NCBI GenBank assembly: GCA_049644265.1
Contig: JBARRO010000114.1
Span: 1 to 40,103, forward strand
Direction of reading: 5' to 3'
Length of the DNA: 40,103 nt
Source of the DNA: JBARRO01 sp049644265
GTDB lineage: Bacteria; Bacteroidota; Ignavibacteria; UBA10030
This document shows, in pieces, positions 6,473 through 15,358 of this stretch. The notes beneath the pieces were generated by a model that had not been told where the DNA came from, did not search any database, and saw only the letters and a list, made by a program, of their open reading frames with translations. Made by a program: the position numbers and the translations under genes. Within the stretch, counting starts at the first letter, position 1, and each line of letters starts with the position of its first letter.

Positions 6473-9241
6473 ATGAAAACGTTCCTTTGTTTTTCTCTGC
6501 TTGCGGCCCATGTAGCTTTTGCAGGAACAACAGGCAAGATTGCCGGCAGAGTCATCGACGCCTCGACGAAACAACCGCTTCCCTCGGTGAACATTCAAAT
6601 TGTCGGGACCACGTACGGCGCGGCTACCGACCTCGACGGAAACTACTTCATCATCAATGTTCCCGTCGGGACTTATTCCCTGCGCGCATCGATCATCGGT
6701 TACGCCTCGCGGTCGGTGTCCAACGTGAGGGTTATGCTTGACGTTACCACGACCGTCGACTTTGCACTCGAGGCCACCGGTGTCGAGGTTGGCGAAGTCG
6801 TGATCGTGGCAACGCGCCCACCCATCCAGGCCGACCTCACCTCCACGCGACACATCGTCGAGTCGGACGCCATTAATGTTCTTCCGGTGGACAACTTTCG
6901 CGAGGTGGTGCAGTTGCAGGCAGGAGTCGCCGGGAGCCATTTCCGCGGCGGACGCTTCAATGAAGCGCTCTTCCTCATTGACGGAATGGCGGTCAAGAAT
7001 GCCATCAACAGCTACAGCGGAACAACGACGGCCGGATTCTCGACAAACCTTCCTTCGCTGGGAATCTCCGAGATCCAGATAACAACCGGCGGATTCGAAG
7101 CCGAGTACGGGAATGCGCAGTCTGGCATCGTCAATACGCTCACGCGTGACCAGGAGAAGTTTGGTGTGAAACTACGTGTTCGCACTTCGGATTTTCCATG
7201 GGCGAAAATGTCGTGGACACCGTCCGCGTACGGGGCAGGCCAGCCGGATTGGAAGAACTACGAAGCATATCTCAGCGCTCCTTCCCTTCCGATGGGAGAC
7301 GTGAAGCTCTTCCTGAACGGCTCGGCCGACGTCGCGCTGCAGAACCGCAGCTTCCTTCCCCATAAAGAATTCTCCCGCGAATCCTATCAGGCAAAGCTGA
7401 GAGCTGTTACTTCGAGTACAGGCATCACTGTCAACGGCCTGTACTCCTGGGACAAGACGTTTGACTACTACCATTCCTCGTCCAAGTACGGTCCGTTGAG
7501 TCAGGGATATCAAAAGGATTTGTTCCAGCAAATCATTACTGTTGGAGGCGTCAAGACGCTGCAACAGTACATTTTCGTTCCCGATCCGCAGAACTACCAC
7601 AATGCACCCGTGCCCGATTCGGCGTACTACGACGGCGGAAGCGGCAACGTTTCCAACGGCTGGTACAGGAACGTCGTGAATACCTATCAGGCCGGCATGC
7701 AGGAGAATATTTCCGTCCCCATCACCAAAAGTTACAACGTCGGCGTTTCGTTGAATCAAACGATCGACAATCAATCCTTCATCGACGTCAAGCTGTCGCA
7801 GTTCTGGACGAACTTCCGCGAGATCGTGCACGACGTGAACGACAGAAATGGGGACGGGAGTACATCAGATGAACTCCATTGGCAGTTGAACGGCGGGGTT
7901 GGCGGGTACCAGAGCCACCTTTCCACCGACGGTTTCTGGTATTACACCGGCGACGAAGGTTGGTATCTGAACCAGGTCTCACGCACGACAAGTCTGCGCA
8001 TCGATTACTCAAACCAGCTGAATTCCTCCAACCTGTTCAAGACCGGGTTCGAAAGCGAATACATCCAGGGCGACGTCGAAAAAGTGACGTTTGAATCCCC
8101 GACCAACCAGCGATTTGATTTGTGGAATCAGGACCTCGTGGACTTTGCGTTCTACTTACAGGACAAGATAGAGGCCCGTGAGGGATTCATCATCAATGCC
8201 GGCATTCGGGTCGACTACTACAACCCCAACGGACTCAAAGACGATGTTCTTTATCCTGCCGACCCGACCACTCTTCCGGATTTCAAGGACGGCGTTGGAT
8301 TGACGGCGGCCGACCGCGCGCCGGCACGCTGGCAAATCAGTCCGCGCATCGGCATTTCCCATCCGATCACAGAACGCGACAAGCTCCACTTCTACTACGG
8401 TCATTTCTTCCAGCGCCCGGACCTCCGGTTTCTGTATGAAAACGTTTCTCTCAACTTCCGGTATACGACGAACGTGGACCTTGGCAACCCGAGGCTGCTG
8501 CCGGAAAAGACCGTTGCGTACGAACTCGGCTGGGACCATTTGTTTTCTGATTTCTTGCGGATGAACACGACTTTGTACTTCAAAGACATCACCAATCTTG
8601 TCGGTGCGACCGATTACGTCATTTCAGGATCACCTGATTCGTACCAGGCCTACACGAACATGGATTATGCGAATGTGCGCGGTGTCGAGGTAACATTGGA
8701 AACCATGGGCGTAAAAGGCATCGGCGGGATGGTCAACGTGAGCTACTCGCTGGCGAATGGACGATCCTCGTCTGTCTTCCGCTCAAACGGTCAGATCGTT
8801 CCCAGGCGTCTGGATCCGCTCGATTGGGATGTCCGGTGGAAGATCAACGCAAACCTCCTGCTTACGTCGACGGGCGACATCTACGATATGATCGGGGATG
8901 CCGAGGTAGACTTTGTGGTGACTGCACACTCCGGCTATCCGTACTCGACGAACACACGCGATGCGTTTCCCCTCTTTGTACTCAGAAACGACGGACGACT
9001 GCCCTGGGCAAGTAACATCGACATGCGTGCGCGAAAGACCTTCAAGTACGAGGGTCTTGAGTTTTCATTCCTTGCGGAAGTGAAGAATCTGCTCGACACG
9101 AGAAACGTTTCCTATATCTCCGGCGGACGTGAGGGCCTGGTCGCGTATGAAGCGACCGGGAATCCTACGGGGCCCTACAACGACCCGCAGGCCTATACTC
9201 CTCCGCGTACGTATCGGCTCGGGTTCGAGCTGCAATTTTGA
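6473..9241 (+). CDS. TonB-dependent outer-membrane receptor with carboxypeptidase-regulatory N-domain
   Basis: Outer-membrane 22-strand type receptor, 922 residues, for energy-driven uptake of an unknown ligand. A signal peptide (MKTFLCFSLLAAHVAFA) is followed by a CarboxypepD_reg-like domain (about 20-105, GKIAGRVIDASTKQPLPSVN, DLDGNYFIINVPVG). Then comes a plug domain (about 115-235, with FLIDGMAV and ITTGGFEAEYGNAQSGIVN), and the barrel to the end. The last residues YRLGFELQF end in aromatic Phe, as expected for barrel insertion. It lies between two predicted secreted proteins and is followed within 10 bases by the next gene, so it is likely co-transcribed. No SusD partner is present, which argues against a classical glycan SusCD pair. 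Confidence 0.9.
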   Translation: MKTFLCFSLLAAHVAFAGTTGKIAGRVIDASTKQPLPSVNIQIVGTTYGAATDLDGNYFIINVPVGTYSLRASIIGYASRSVSNVRVMLDVTTTVDFALEATGVEVGEVVIVATRPPIQADLTSTRHIVESDAINVLPVDNFREVVQLQAGVAGSHFRGGRFNEALFLIDGMAVKNAINSYSGTTTAGFSTNLPSLGISEIQITTGGFEAEYGNAQSGIVNTLTRDQEKFGVKLRVRTSDFPWAKMSWTPSAYGAGQPDWKNYEAYLSAPSLPMGDVKLFLNGSADVALQNRSFLPHKEFSRESYQAKLRAVTSSTGITVNGLYSWDKTFDYYHSSSKYGPLSQGYQKDLFQQIITVGGVKTLQQYIFVPDPQNYHNAPVPDSAYYDGGSGNVSNGWYRNVVNTYQAGMQENISVPITKSYNVGVSLNQTIDNQSFIDVKLSQFWTNFREIVHDVNDRNGDGSTSDELHWQLNGGVGGYQSHLSTDGFWYYTGDEGWYLNQVSRTTSLRIDYSNQLNSSNLFKTGFESEYIQGDVEKVTFESPTNQRFDLWNQDLVDFAFYLQDKIEAREGFIINAGIRVDYYNPNGLKDDVLYPADPTTLPDFKDGVGLTAADRAPARWQISPRIGISHPITERDKLHFYYGHFFQRPDLRFLYENVSLNFRYTTNVDLGNPRLLPEKTVAYELGWDHLFSDFLRMNTTLYFKDITNLVGATDYVISGSPDSYQAYTNMDYANVRGVEVTLETMGVKGIGGMVNVSYSLANGRSSSVFRSNGQIVPRRLDPLDWDVRWKINANLLLTSTGDIYDMIGDAEVDFVVTAHSGYPYSTNTRDAFPLFVLRNDGRLPWASNIDMRARKTFKYEGLEFSFLAEVKNLLDTRNVSYISGGREGLVAYEATGNPTGPYNDPQAYTPPRTYRLGFELQF

Positions 9242-9250
9242 GGTGAAGCC

Positions 9251-11191
9251 ATGAAGAACTCAACCATGATCGCAGTACTGCTCATCATCTCACTCTGTAC
9301 GCCGGTCCTTGCTCAGGAAGCGCCCAAACATTTGCCTGGCGTGGCCGCGAAAAACGCAAATGTTGCCGCGGACGCGAGAGGATTCAGCCACAAGATTGGC
9401 GCCCTCTGGGCCCAGGTGACGAACTACGGATTCTACGGCGACAGGAACTACGAACAGCCGAATTTTGAATGGCCGGGAGGAAGCGGCAATCTCTACGGCT
9501 GGTTACAGTCAATCTGGATTGGCGGGATCGTCGATACGGTCGGTTATATGTCTTCCGGCGAAGGGAATCATTTCAGGCCGCTTGATTCCATTGAGGTCAA
9601 GCATGCCGCTGAAGGTTCTCTGTCCGGAGAAGATACCTACACGCGCTACACGGACGTGAATCCACCGAGCCCGTCCGGCATACACATGAATCTTGGCGTT
9701 GAGGTTACTGAGCGGACCTACGTGTGGGACCAGTCTTACAACGACGACTTCATTATCTGTGACTACTGGATCAAGTACGTCTTGCGCGATCGTAACGGTG
9801 ACGGAATCATCAACGCATTCGACTCAACGATTACAGGAGTCTACGTGGCATTCCGCATGGACGCCGACGTGTCGGGATACCTGGGCACGAGCACTCCGAC
9901 GACGCTCTGGGATACCGACGATCTCGCCGGCTACAACGATTCAAACAAGGTCATGTATCTGTACGATGCTGACAGTCCCAATGTCGCAGGAAATGACACG
10001 GGAAATCCGGACCCGACGACGGGTATTCTCCGGTCGCCAGGGTACATCGGCGCCCGGTTGCTCTACTGCGACAGCGCGCACTTTGTTGGGACGTACACGG
10101 GAAAACCGACTATGGCGACGCCATCGTACAGGAATTTTGAACCGCTGACGACTCAGACACAATACGAGTTTGTAGCGAAGGGCGGCATTGCGCCAAACGC
10201 GACAGTTATCCGGGACTATCGGGCAATTTTCGGTGTCGGACCGTATTCTATCAATGCCGGTGATTCAATTCACATCGTTATTGCGTGGGTCATTGGGCCG
10301 GGGCTGAACGGGATTCTCAAGAATTCCCAGGTCGCACAGGCAATGTTTGACGGGAATTATATGAGTGCTCCTTCGTCTCCCAATGTCCCGTCGTTCACCA
10401 TCAATCCCATCACCTCAGGCGGAGCTCCGGCTCTTTCGATTCGTTGGAGCCGCAACGCAGAATCAAGCCTGGATCCTCTTACGGGATCTCAGGATTTTGC
10501 GGGCTACGGAGTCTACCGAACCTCGCGTCAGGATGCAGGCGGAAATGCCATCTGGGACACTCTGGCGATCTATGTGAAGAACAACGCGGTCGACCCCGTA
10601 AAAGACTCAATCTGGTACGGACGTCCATTCCTGAAAGGCTGGCCGCCCCCGCTGCTCGTCTCGGGCACGGATACGCTCTTTGAGTTTCAGGATTTGAACA
10701 CTCCGAACGGTCTCATCTACACTTATGCAGTGACATCGTTCGATGCAGGGGACAGCATTCTCGGGATTGGCCGGTTGGAGAATCAGATCGGGCGCGGTCG
10801 CCTCTCCACAAAAGTGTTCATGCCGAACGCCCCTGCAGCAACCAGTACAAATGCCATCCGCGTCGTTCCCAATCCGTTCATGGGATCAAGCCGGCTCAAT
10901 AATCCGAATCCGGTCGATACCAACCCCTGGATCAACCGTATTCGCTTCATCAATCTTCCGCCGAATGCGACCATCTCGATTTTCACCCTGGCGGGCGACC
11001 TGGTGAAGACAATCCACAGTGGGGAGATTGTGTATCAGAGTCGCGATGTTGCGGTGACCGGAGATTTCAGCGGCGTTGCGGAATGGGATCTTGCGACGAA
11101 AAACAATCAGGAAGCCGTGAGCGGGTTGTACATCTATGTCGTTGAATCGTCCGCGGGAACGCACACCGGAAAATTCGTCATTATGCGCTAG
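9251..11191 (+). CDS. Large secreted protein with C-terminal sorting-like domain
   Basis: Exported by a signal peptide (MKNSTMIAVLLIISLCTPVLAQ); 646 residues. The body has no enzyme motif I recognise. It is rich in aromatic and Asp/Gly turns, includes a calcium-type DRNGDGIINAFD loop near 180, and a fibronectin-III-like stretch around 395-520. The last 100 residues resemble a T9SS type A domain without the usual NYPNPFN wording: IRVVPNPFMGSSRLN, IRFINLPPNATISIFTLAGD, then WDLATKNNQEAVSGLYIYVV and GKFVIMR. ATG 9251 follows the TonB receptor by 9 bases with GAGGTGAAG as ribosome site. A surface partner of the receptor is inference. Confidence 0.75.
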   Translation: MKNSTMIAVLLIISLCTPVLAQEAPKHLPGVAAKNANVAADARGFSHKIGALWAQVTNYGFYGDRNYEQPNFEWPGGSGNLYGWLQSIWIGGIVDTVGYMSSGEGNHFRPLDSIEVKHAAEGSLSGEDTYTRYTDVNPPSPSGIHMNLGVEVTERTYVWDQSYNDDFIICDYWIKYVLRDRNGDGIINAFDSTITGVYVAFRMDADVSGYLGTSTPTTLWDTDDLAGYNDSNKVMYLYDADSPNVAGNDTGNPDPTTGILRSPGYIGARLLYCDSAHFVGTYTGKPTMATPSYRNFEPLTTQTQYEFVAKGGIAPNATVIRDYRAIFGVGPYSINAGDSIHIVIAWVIGPGLNGILKNSQVAQAMFDGNYMSAPSSPNVPSFTINPITSGGAPALSIRWSRNAESSLDPLTGSQDFAGYGVYRTSRQDAGGNAIWDTLAIYVKNNAVDPVKDSIWYGRPFLKGWPPPLLVSGTDTLFEFQDLNTPNGLIYTYAVTSFDAGDSILGIGRLENQIGRGRLSTKVFMPNAPAATSTNAIRVVPNPFMGSSRLNNPNPVDTNPWINRIRFINLPPNATISIFTLAGDLVKTIHSGEIVYQSRDVAVTGDFSGVAEWDLATKNNQEAVSGLYIYVVESSAGTHTGKFVIMR

Positions 11192-11200
11192 GGGTGCCCT

Positions 11201-12163
11201 ATGAAAAAGATTATTCTTCTTCTCCTTCTTGCTTCCGTGCCCCTCTTCGCACAACAGTTTGGACAGGTCGGCACGAGCGGCGCGCAGCTGTTCAAGATCA
11301 GCTTTGATCCGCGCGCATCAGCGCTGGGCAATGCCGCAACCTCGGTCGTGAGCAATGCTGCTGCGGTCTTCACCAACGTAGCAGGCATTGAAGGAATCAA
11401 ATCCGCCGACGTGTCGTTCTCCTATCTCCCCTGGTTCGCTGATATCGACATGGTGTCGCTCTCTGCCGCATTCCGTCTCGAGGATATCGGCGTCGTCGGG
11501 ATTCAGGCTGCCGGATTCAGCACCCAGGAGGAAATCACCACGATCGAAATGGAGAACGGAACCGGACAGGACTATTCGATTCAGAACCTCATCCTCGGCC
11601 TTTCTTTTGCACGGCACATTACCGACAAACTGGTGATCGGAGTCCAGGGAAAATTCATTCGCGAATCCTACTACGACCATTCCACGTCTGGCCTGGCGTT
11701 CGACATCGGGAGCAACTTCGACCTCGGTGCCATGGGATCACGGCTGGGTATGAGCCTGCAGAATTTCGGACCGGATCTCGATCCGCTCACCGGTGGCTAC
11801 CTGGACTACAGCGAGGGCAATGTCGAAAAAGGATTTTCGCCGACTCCTTTGCCGGTCACATTCCGCGCGTCGTTCAGCGTGGCGCCGGTTGTCGGCGACG
11901 ATTATAACCTCCGCGTCATCGCCGACCTCATCCATCCAAACGATAACGTCGAACACTATTGCCTTGGAGCCGAGCTCCAGCTCTACAAATTCCTGGCTGT
12001 CCGCGGAGGGTTGAAACTCAACTATGATGATGAGACGTTTGCCATGGGGATGGGAATCAACGGGGGGGAATTTCTTGGACAGGACCTTCGGTTTGACTAT
12101 TCTTATGAAAATTTCACTATACTTCCGTCAGCGCAAAAACTCTCAATTGGAATTGCATTCTGA
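11201..12163 (+). CDS. PorV/PorQ-family outer-membrane barrel protein
   Basis: In T9SS bacteria, PorV-family FadL-like barrels help hand tagged cargo to the attachment complex. This 320-residue protein has a signal peptide (MKKIILLLLLASVPLFAQ) and the family opening GTSGAQLFKISFDPRASALG followed by NAAAVFTNVAGI. Strand-turn repeats follow, and a final aromatic residue (LSIGIAF). It lies 9 bases after the large secreted gene. Several paralogues usually occur per genome, so it may be a cluster-specific PorV rather than the main one. A terminator follows its stop. Confidence 0.85.
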   Translation: MKKIILLLLLASVPLFAQQFGQVGTSGAQLFKISFDPRASALGNAATSVVSNAAAVFTNVAGIEGIKSADVSFSYLPWFADIDMVSLSAAFRLEDIGVVGIQAAGFSTQEEITTIEMENGTGQDYSIQNLILGLSFARHITDKLVIGVQGKFIRESYYDHSTSGLAFDIGSNFDLGAMGSRLGMSLQNFGPDLDPLTGGYLDYSEGNVEKGFSPTPLPVTFRASFSVAPVVGDDYNLRVIADLIHPNDNVEHYCLGAELQLYKFLAVRGGLKLNYDDETFAMGMGINGGEFLGQDLRFDYSYENFTILPSAQKLSIGIAF

Positions 12164-12206
12164 CCGACTTGTCCAGTGATCGATAGACACGCGAACGCTT
12201 CACAAC

Positions 12207-12245
12207 AACCCGATGGTTCGGAATACTCCATCGGGTTTATTTTGT
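12207..12245 (+). terminator. Rho-independent terminator after the PorV-like gene
   Basis: AACCCGATGG (12207-12216) and CCATCGGGTT (12228-12237) form a perfect 10-bp stem with an 11-base loop, followed by TATTTTG. It closes the 4.9-12.2 kb cluster. It lies inside the nominal N-terminus of the downstream M19 frame, which helps decide that gene's start. Confidence 0.8.
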
Positions 12246-13915
12246 CCAGCCACAAAACCCACCGGTGGCTTGGTCTCCTTCTTGCACTTTCCCTCTCCGC
12301 AAGTCATATACTTTTTGCCAACGGTCCGACGCTGCTCGGCACGGTTCGTGACCGGCATTGGAACAGTCCTGTTGCTTTGGCATCCATCCAGGTTTTTAAC
12401 CGCAACGGAGCCCTTCTCGGAATCACCTCTGCAAATGCGCAGGGGCAATGGCAGATGACGATTCCGTCGACGGGGGTTGATGACCGGAAGCAGGTTCCTC
12501 AGACATTCACGTTGGGACAAAACTACCCCAATCCGTTCAATCCCTCAACTATGATCCCGTTTACCGTCGGCACCGCCGGAAGCGTGCGCATCACGGTGCA
12601 CAACATCCTCGGGCAGTTGCTTGATGCACGTGAGTATTTCCTTTCTCCGGGGACATACTCGGTCGACTGGAGAACGAAAGGAAGCACGGGCGTACTGTTC
12701 TATTCGATCGAAATGAACGGAGCCCGGCTCTCCCGCAAAATGGTTCAGCTCGACGGCGGCGGCTCGGACGGTCTTGGGAACATTTTCCTGCGATCCCCCC
12801 TTACCGCAACCAGTCTTGACAAAGGCCACGCAGTCGACTCGTGCTATGTCGTCGCATCCTCTTTGATCCATGAGGCGGACACTCTTTGGGTTCCACTGGT
12901 CGATTCCGCCCGCGGTGATTTTCTGTTGGAAAGCATACACGATCGGGCATTTGTCATCGACCTTCACAACGATGTGATGGAAGTAATCTCGGGTACCAAT
13001 TTCGTCTATCAGATCGCTGACCGACATACCGTCGCGAAGAACGGAGACCCGCAAAGCGACATTCCCCGATTTCGTGACGGAGGGGTTGACGCTCAGGTCT
13101 TTTCGATCTGGATCAATCCGACGACGTACGCGGGTGCGTACTATTCCACCGCCATGAAGTTCCTCGATACCCTGAAAGCGCAGGCTGCACGGAACGGTGC
13201 AGACATGAGGCTGGAAGTCGAGCCGGACTCCGTTGAGTTTCTTACTCGCCAAAAAAAGATCACGGGGCTCGTTGTTGTGGAGGGAGGGCACTGCATTGAA
13301 GACAACCTCGACAAACTACGGTCATTCTATCAGGCCGGCGCCCGGATTATGACGATCACGTGGAACAACAGCACATCGTGGGCTGTCTCCGCTCAAGACG
13401 CCCGCGCCACCACCGTTGGATTGAGCGACTTTGGAAAACAGGTAATCCGAACGATGGACTCCCTCGGCATGATCATTGATGTTTCGCACGTCGGGCGAAA
13501 AACTGTCGAGGACATTCTGGCAACGTCCGCAAATCCGATCATTGCTTCCCACTCCGGCGCCTACACGCTGCGGAATCACTATCGCAATCTCACCGACAGC
13601 CAGATCCAGGCCATTGCCCAACGCGGAGGCGTCATCGGAGTAGTGTTCTATCCTCCCTTTCTCGTAACATCCGGCGCCGCGACAATGGAAAGCGTTCTCC
13701 AACACATCGACTACATCAAGAATCTCGTCGGAGTCGATTACGTAGCGCTCGGGTCGGATTTCGACGGCATTGAAGTGACACCAACCGGACTTGAGGATGT
13801 CACGCATTTCCCCAAGATTACCGAGGCCCTCCTTCAGCGCGGGTATTCACGCCAGGATGTTCGCAAGATTCTCGGCGAGAATTTCATGCGGGTCTTCAAG
13901 GCCGTCTGCAAATAA
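12242..13915 (+). CDS. M19 membrane-dipeptidase with an internal T9SS sorting-like domain
   Basis: Zinc dipeptidase of the renal dipeptidase (M19) family. The catalytic part is the C-terminal 320 residues and shows DLHNDV (zinc His and Asp), VVVEGGHCIEDNLDKL (bridging Glu), IDVSHVG and IIASHSGA (zinc His residues), and GSDFDG. Upstream lie a signal peptide (HRWLGLLLALSLSASHILF), a short carboxypeptidase-regulatory-like module, and a complete sorting-domain-like module (TLGQNYPNPFNPSTMIPF to LSRKMVQLDG, nucleotides about 12506-12760). That module normally ends a protein. The frame is open from GTG 12176, but a terminator occupies 12207-12245, so TTG 12242 is the better start, though it lacks a clear ribosome site. 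Substrate unknown. Confidence 0.85.
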   Translation: MSSHKTHRWLGLLLALSLSASHILFANGPTLLGTVRDRHWNSPVALASIQVFNRNGALLGITSANAQGQWQMTIPSTGVDDRKQVPQTFTLGQNYPNPFNPSTMIPFTVGTAGSVRITVHNILGQLLDAREYFLSPGTYSVDWRTKGSTGVLFYSIEMNGARLSRKMVQLDGGGSDGLGNIFLRSPLTATSLDKGHAVDSCYVVASSLIHEADTLWVPLVDSARGDFLLESIHDRAFVIDLHNDVMEVISGTNFVYQIADRHTVAKNGDPQSDIPRFRDGGVDAQVFSIWINPTTYAGAYYSTAMKFLDTLKAQAARNGADMRLEVEPDSVEFLTRQKKITGLVVVEGGHCIEDNLDKLRSFYQAGARIMTITWNNSTSWAVSAQDARATTVGLSDFGKQVIRTMDSLGMIIDVSHVGRKTVEDILATSANPIIASHSGAYTLRNHYRNLTDSQIQAIAQRGGVIGVVFYPPFLVTSGAATMESVLQHIDYIKNLVGVDYVALGSDFDGIEVTPTGLEDVTHFPKITEALLQRGYSRQDVRKILGENFMRVFKAVCK

Positions 13916-13950
13916 CCCCCGTTCCCTTTCCATCAGCACGCTCCTCTCTC

Positions 13951-13979
13951 TTGTCTTTCGACAGAAAAATGGCTAAATA
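13951..13979 (+). promoter_or_regulatory. Sigma-70-like promoter of purA
   Basis: TTGTCT (13951-13956), 17-base spacer, TAAATA (13974-13979), about 90 bases before the purA ATG. Downstream, CCCTCA (13990-13995) and TGAGGG (14024-14029) can pair around an inner CATTGT/ACAATG match, so the leader may be structured. I do not recognise a riboswitch. Confidence 0.45.
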
Positions 13980-14068
13980 CCGAGCGAAGCCCTCATTGTC
14001 AACCACCGGTAACAATGGGATATTGAGGGAAGCTCCTCCATCCGCAATCATAAACCCACTCCATATCC

Positions 14069-15358
14069 ATGCCTGTTCAGGTTATCGTCGGCGCCCAATG
14101 GGGAGATGAGGGAAAAGGAAAAATCGTCGACCGTTTGAGCGAAGACGTCGACATCGTTGCCCGCTATCAGGGAGGCGCCAACGCAGGTCACACGGTTGTC
14201 ATCCCCGGAAAGGGCGGTCGACCGGAGCAGGAGTTCGTCCTTCACCTCATTCCTTCCGGCATATTTCACAGCCACGTCACCTGCGTCATCGGAAACGGGG
14301 TTGTCCTCGACCCGGCGGCTCTGATGGCAGAGATTGAACAACTGAAGAAGTCGGGAATCAAGATCAGGGGACGCCTCCTCATCAGTCACAACGCGCACCT
14401 GATCATGCCGTATCATAAAGCGCTCGACTCCATCCGGGAGAAGGGCGATCAGAAGATCGGGACCACGGGCCGGGGAATCGGCCCGGCATACATCGACAAA
14501 TACATGCGCACAGGAATTCGTGTCGTCGATCTTCTCGACCGCGACGTGCTCTGCAAGAAACTGAAGCGCAACATCGAACAGAACAATGAGCTCTTTAAGA
14601 AATTGTACGAATCGGAAGAGCTGGATGTCGATGCAATCATTCAGGAATATCAGGAATTTGACGAGAAAATCGATGAATACGTCACCGACACGTCCGAGTT
14701 CCTCACTTCGGCGTTGAAAAAGAAGAAACGAGTGCTCGCGGAAGGGGCCCAGGGCGCTCTGCTGGATGTCGACCACGGGACCTACCCGTATGTCACTTCT
14801 TCAAACCCGACCAGCGGCGGAGCGTGCACAGGCCTGGGCATCCCGCCGAATGCAATCAACTCCATCGTCGGCGTTGTGAAAGCTTACTCCACGCGGGTCG
14901 GAAACGGTCCATTCCCGACCGAGCTTCACGATGCAACCGGAGAGCGGCTGCGCACAGTTGGCGGCGAATTTGGCGCTACGACGGGTCGTCCCCGGCGCTG
15001 CGGGTGGCTGGACCTCGTCAGTCTGAAGTACTCCTTCCGTGTCAACGGCATTCAGAGAATCGCGATCACCAAGCTGGACGTCCTCGACGAATTTGAAACC
15101 ATCGACGTCTGCACAAGCTATAAGATCAACGGCAAACGCACCGACCGCTTCCCCACGGATCTCAAGGCCCTGGAGTCCGTGCAGCCGATCTACCGGTCCT
15201 TCAAAGGATGGAAGACCCGCACATCCGATGTGCGGCGATTTCGGGACCTTCCGTCGCGGGCAAAGACCTACCTTGAATCGATTGGAAAAATGCTCCAGAC
15301 CGATATCTGGATGGTTTCGGTTGGAGCGCGAAGGGATCAGACTCTCGTCATCCGATGA
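14069..15358 (+). CDS. purA: Adenylosuccinate synthetase
   Basis: Makes adenylosuccinate from IMP, aspartate and GTP in AMP synthesis. 429 residues, the standard length. The GTP/IMP loop QWGDEGKGKIVD is at residues 10-21 with GGANAGHTV following. The IMP motif TTGRGIGPAY, the AEGAQGALLDVDHGTYPYVT stretch and the TTGRPRRCGWLDL segment are all present. Its last four bases (ATGA) overlap the start of the following histidine kinase, so the two genes are translationally coupled. No strong Shine-Dalgarno precedes ATG 14069. Confidence 0.97.
   Translation: MPVQVIVGAQWGDEGKGKIVDRLSEDVDIVARYQGGANAGHTVVIPGKGGRPEQEFVLHLIPSGIFHSHVTCVIGNGVVLDPAALMAEIEQLKKSGIKIRGRLLISHNAHLIMPYHKALDSIREKGDQKIGTTGRGIGPAYIDKYMRTGIRVVDLLDRDVLCKKLKRNIEQNNELFKKLYESEELDVDAIIQEYQEFDEKIDEYVTDTSEFLTSALKKKKRVLAEGAQGALLDVDHGTYPYVTSSNPTSGGACTGLGIPPNAINSIVGVVKAYSTRVGNGPFPTELHDATGERLRTVGGEFGATTGRPRRCGWLDLVSLKYSFRVNGIQRIAITKLDVLDEFETIDVCTSYKINGKRTDRFPTDLKALESVQPIYRSFKGWKTRTSDVRRFRDLPSRAKTYLESIGKMLQTDIWMVSVGARRDQTLVIR

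Noticed and set aside
12545..13291. Minus-strand frame of 248 codons within the M19 gene
   Set aside because: No domain, no ribosome site, and the plus strand carries the intact peptidase motifs.
13990..14029. Purine riboswitch in the purA leader
   Set aside because: Only short pairings are visible; no conserved purine or PRPP aptamer elements recognised.
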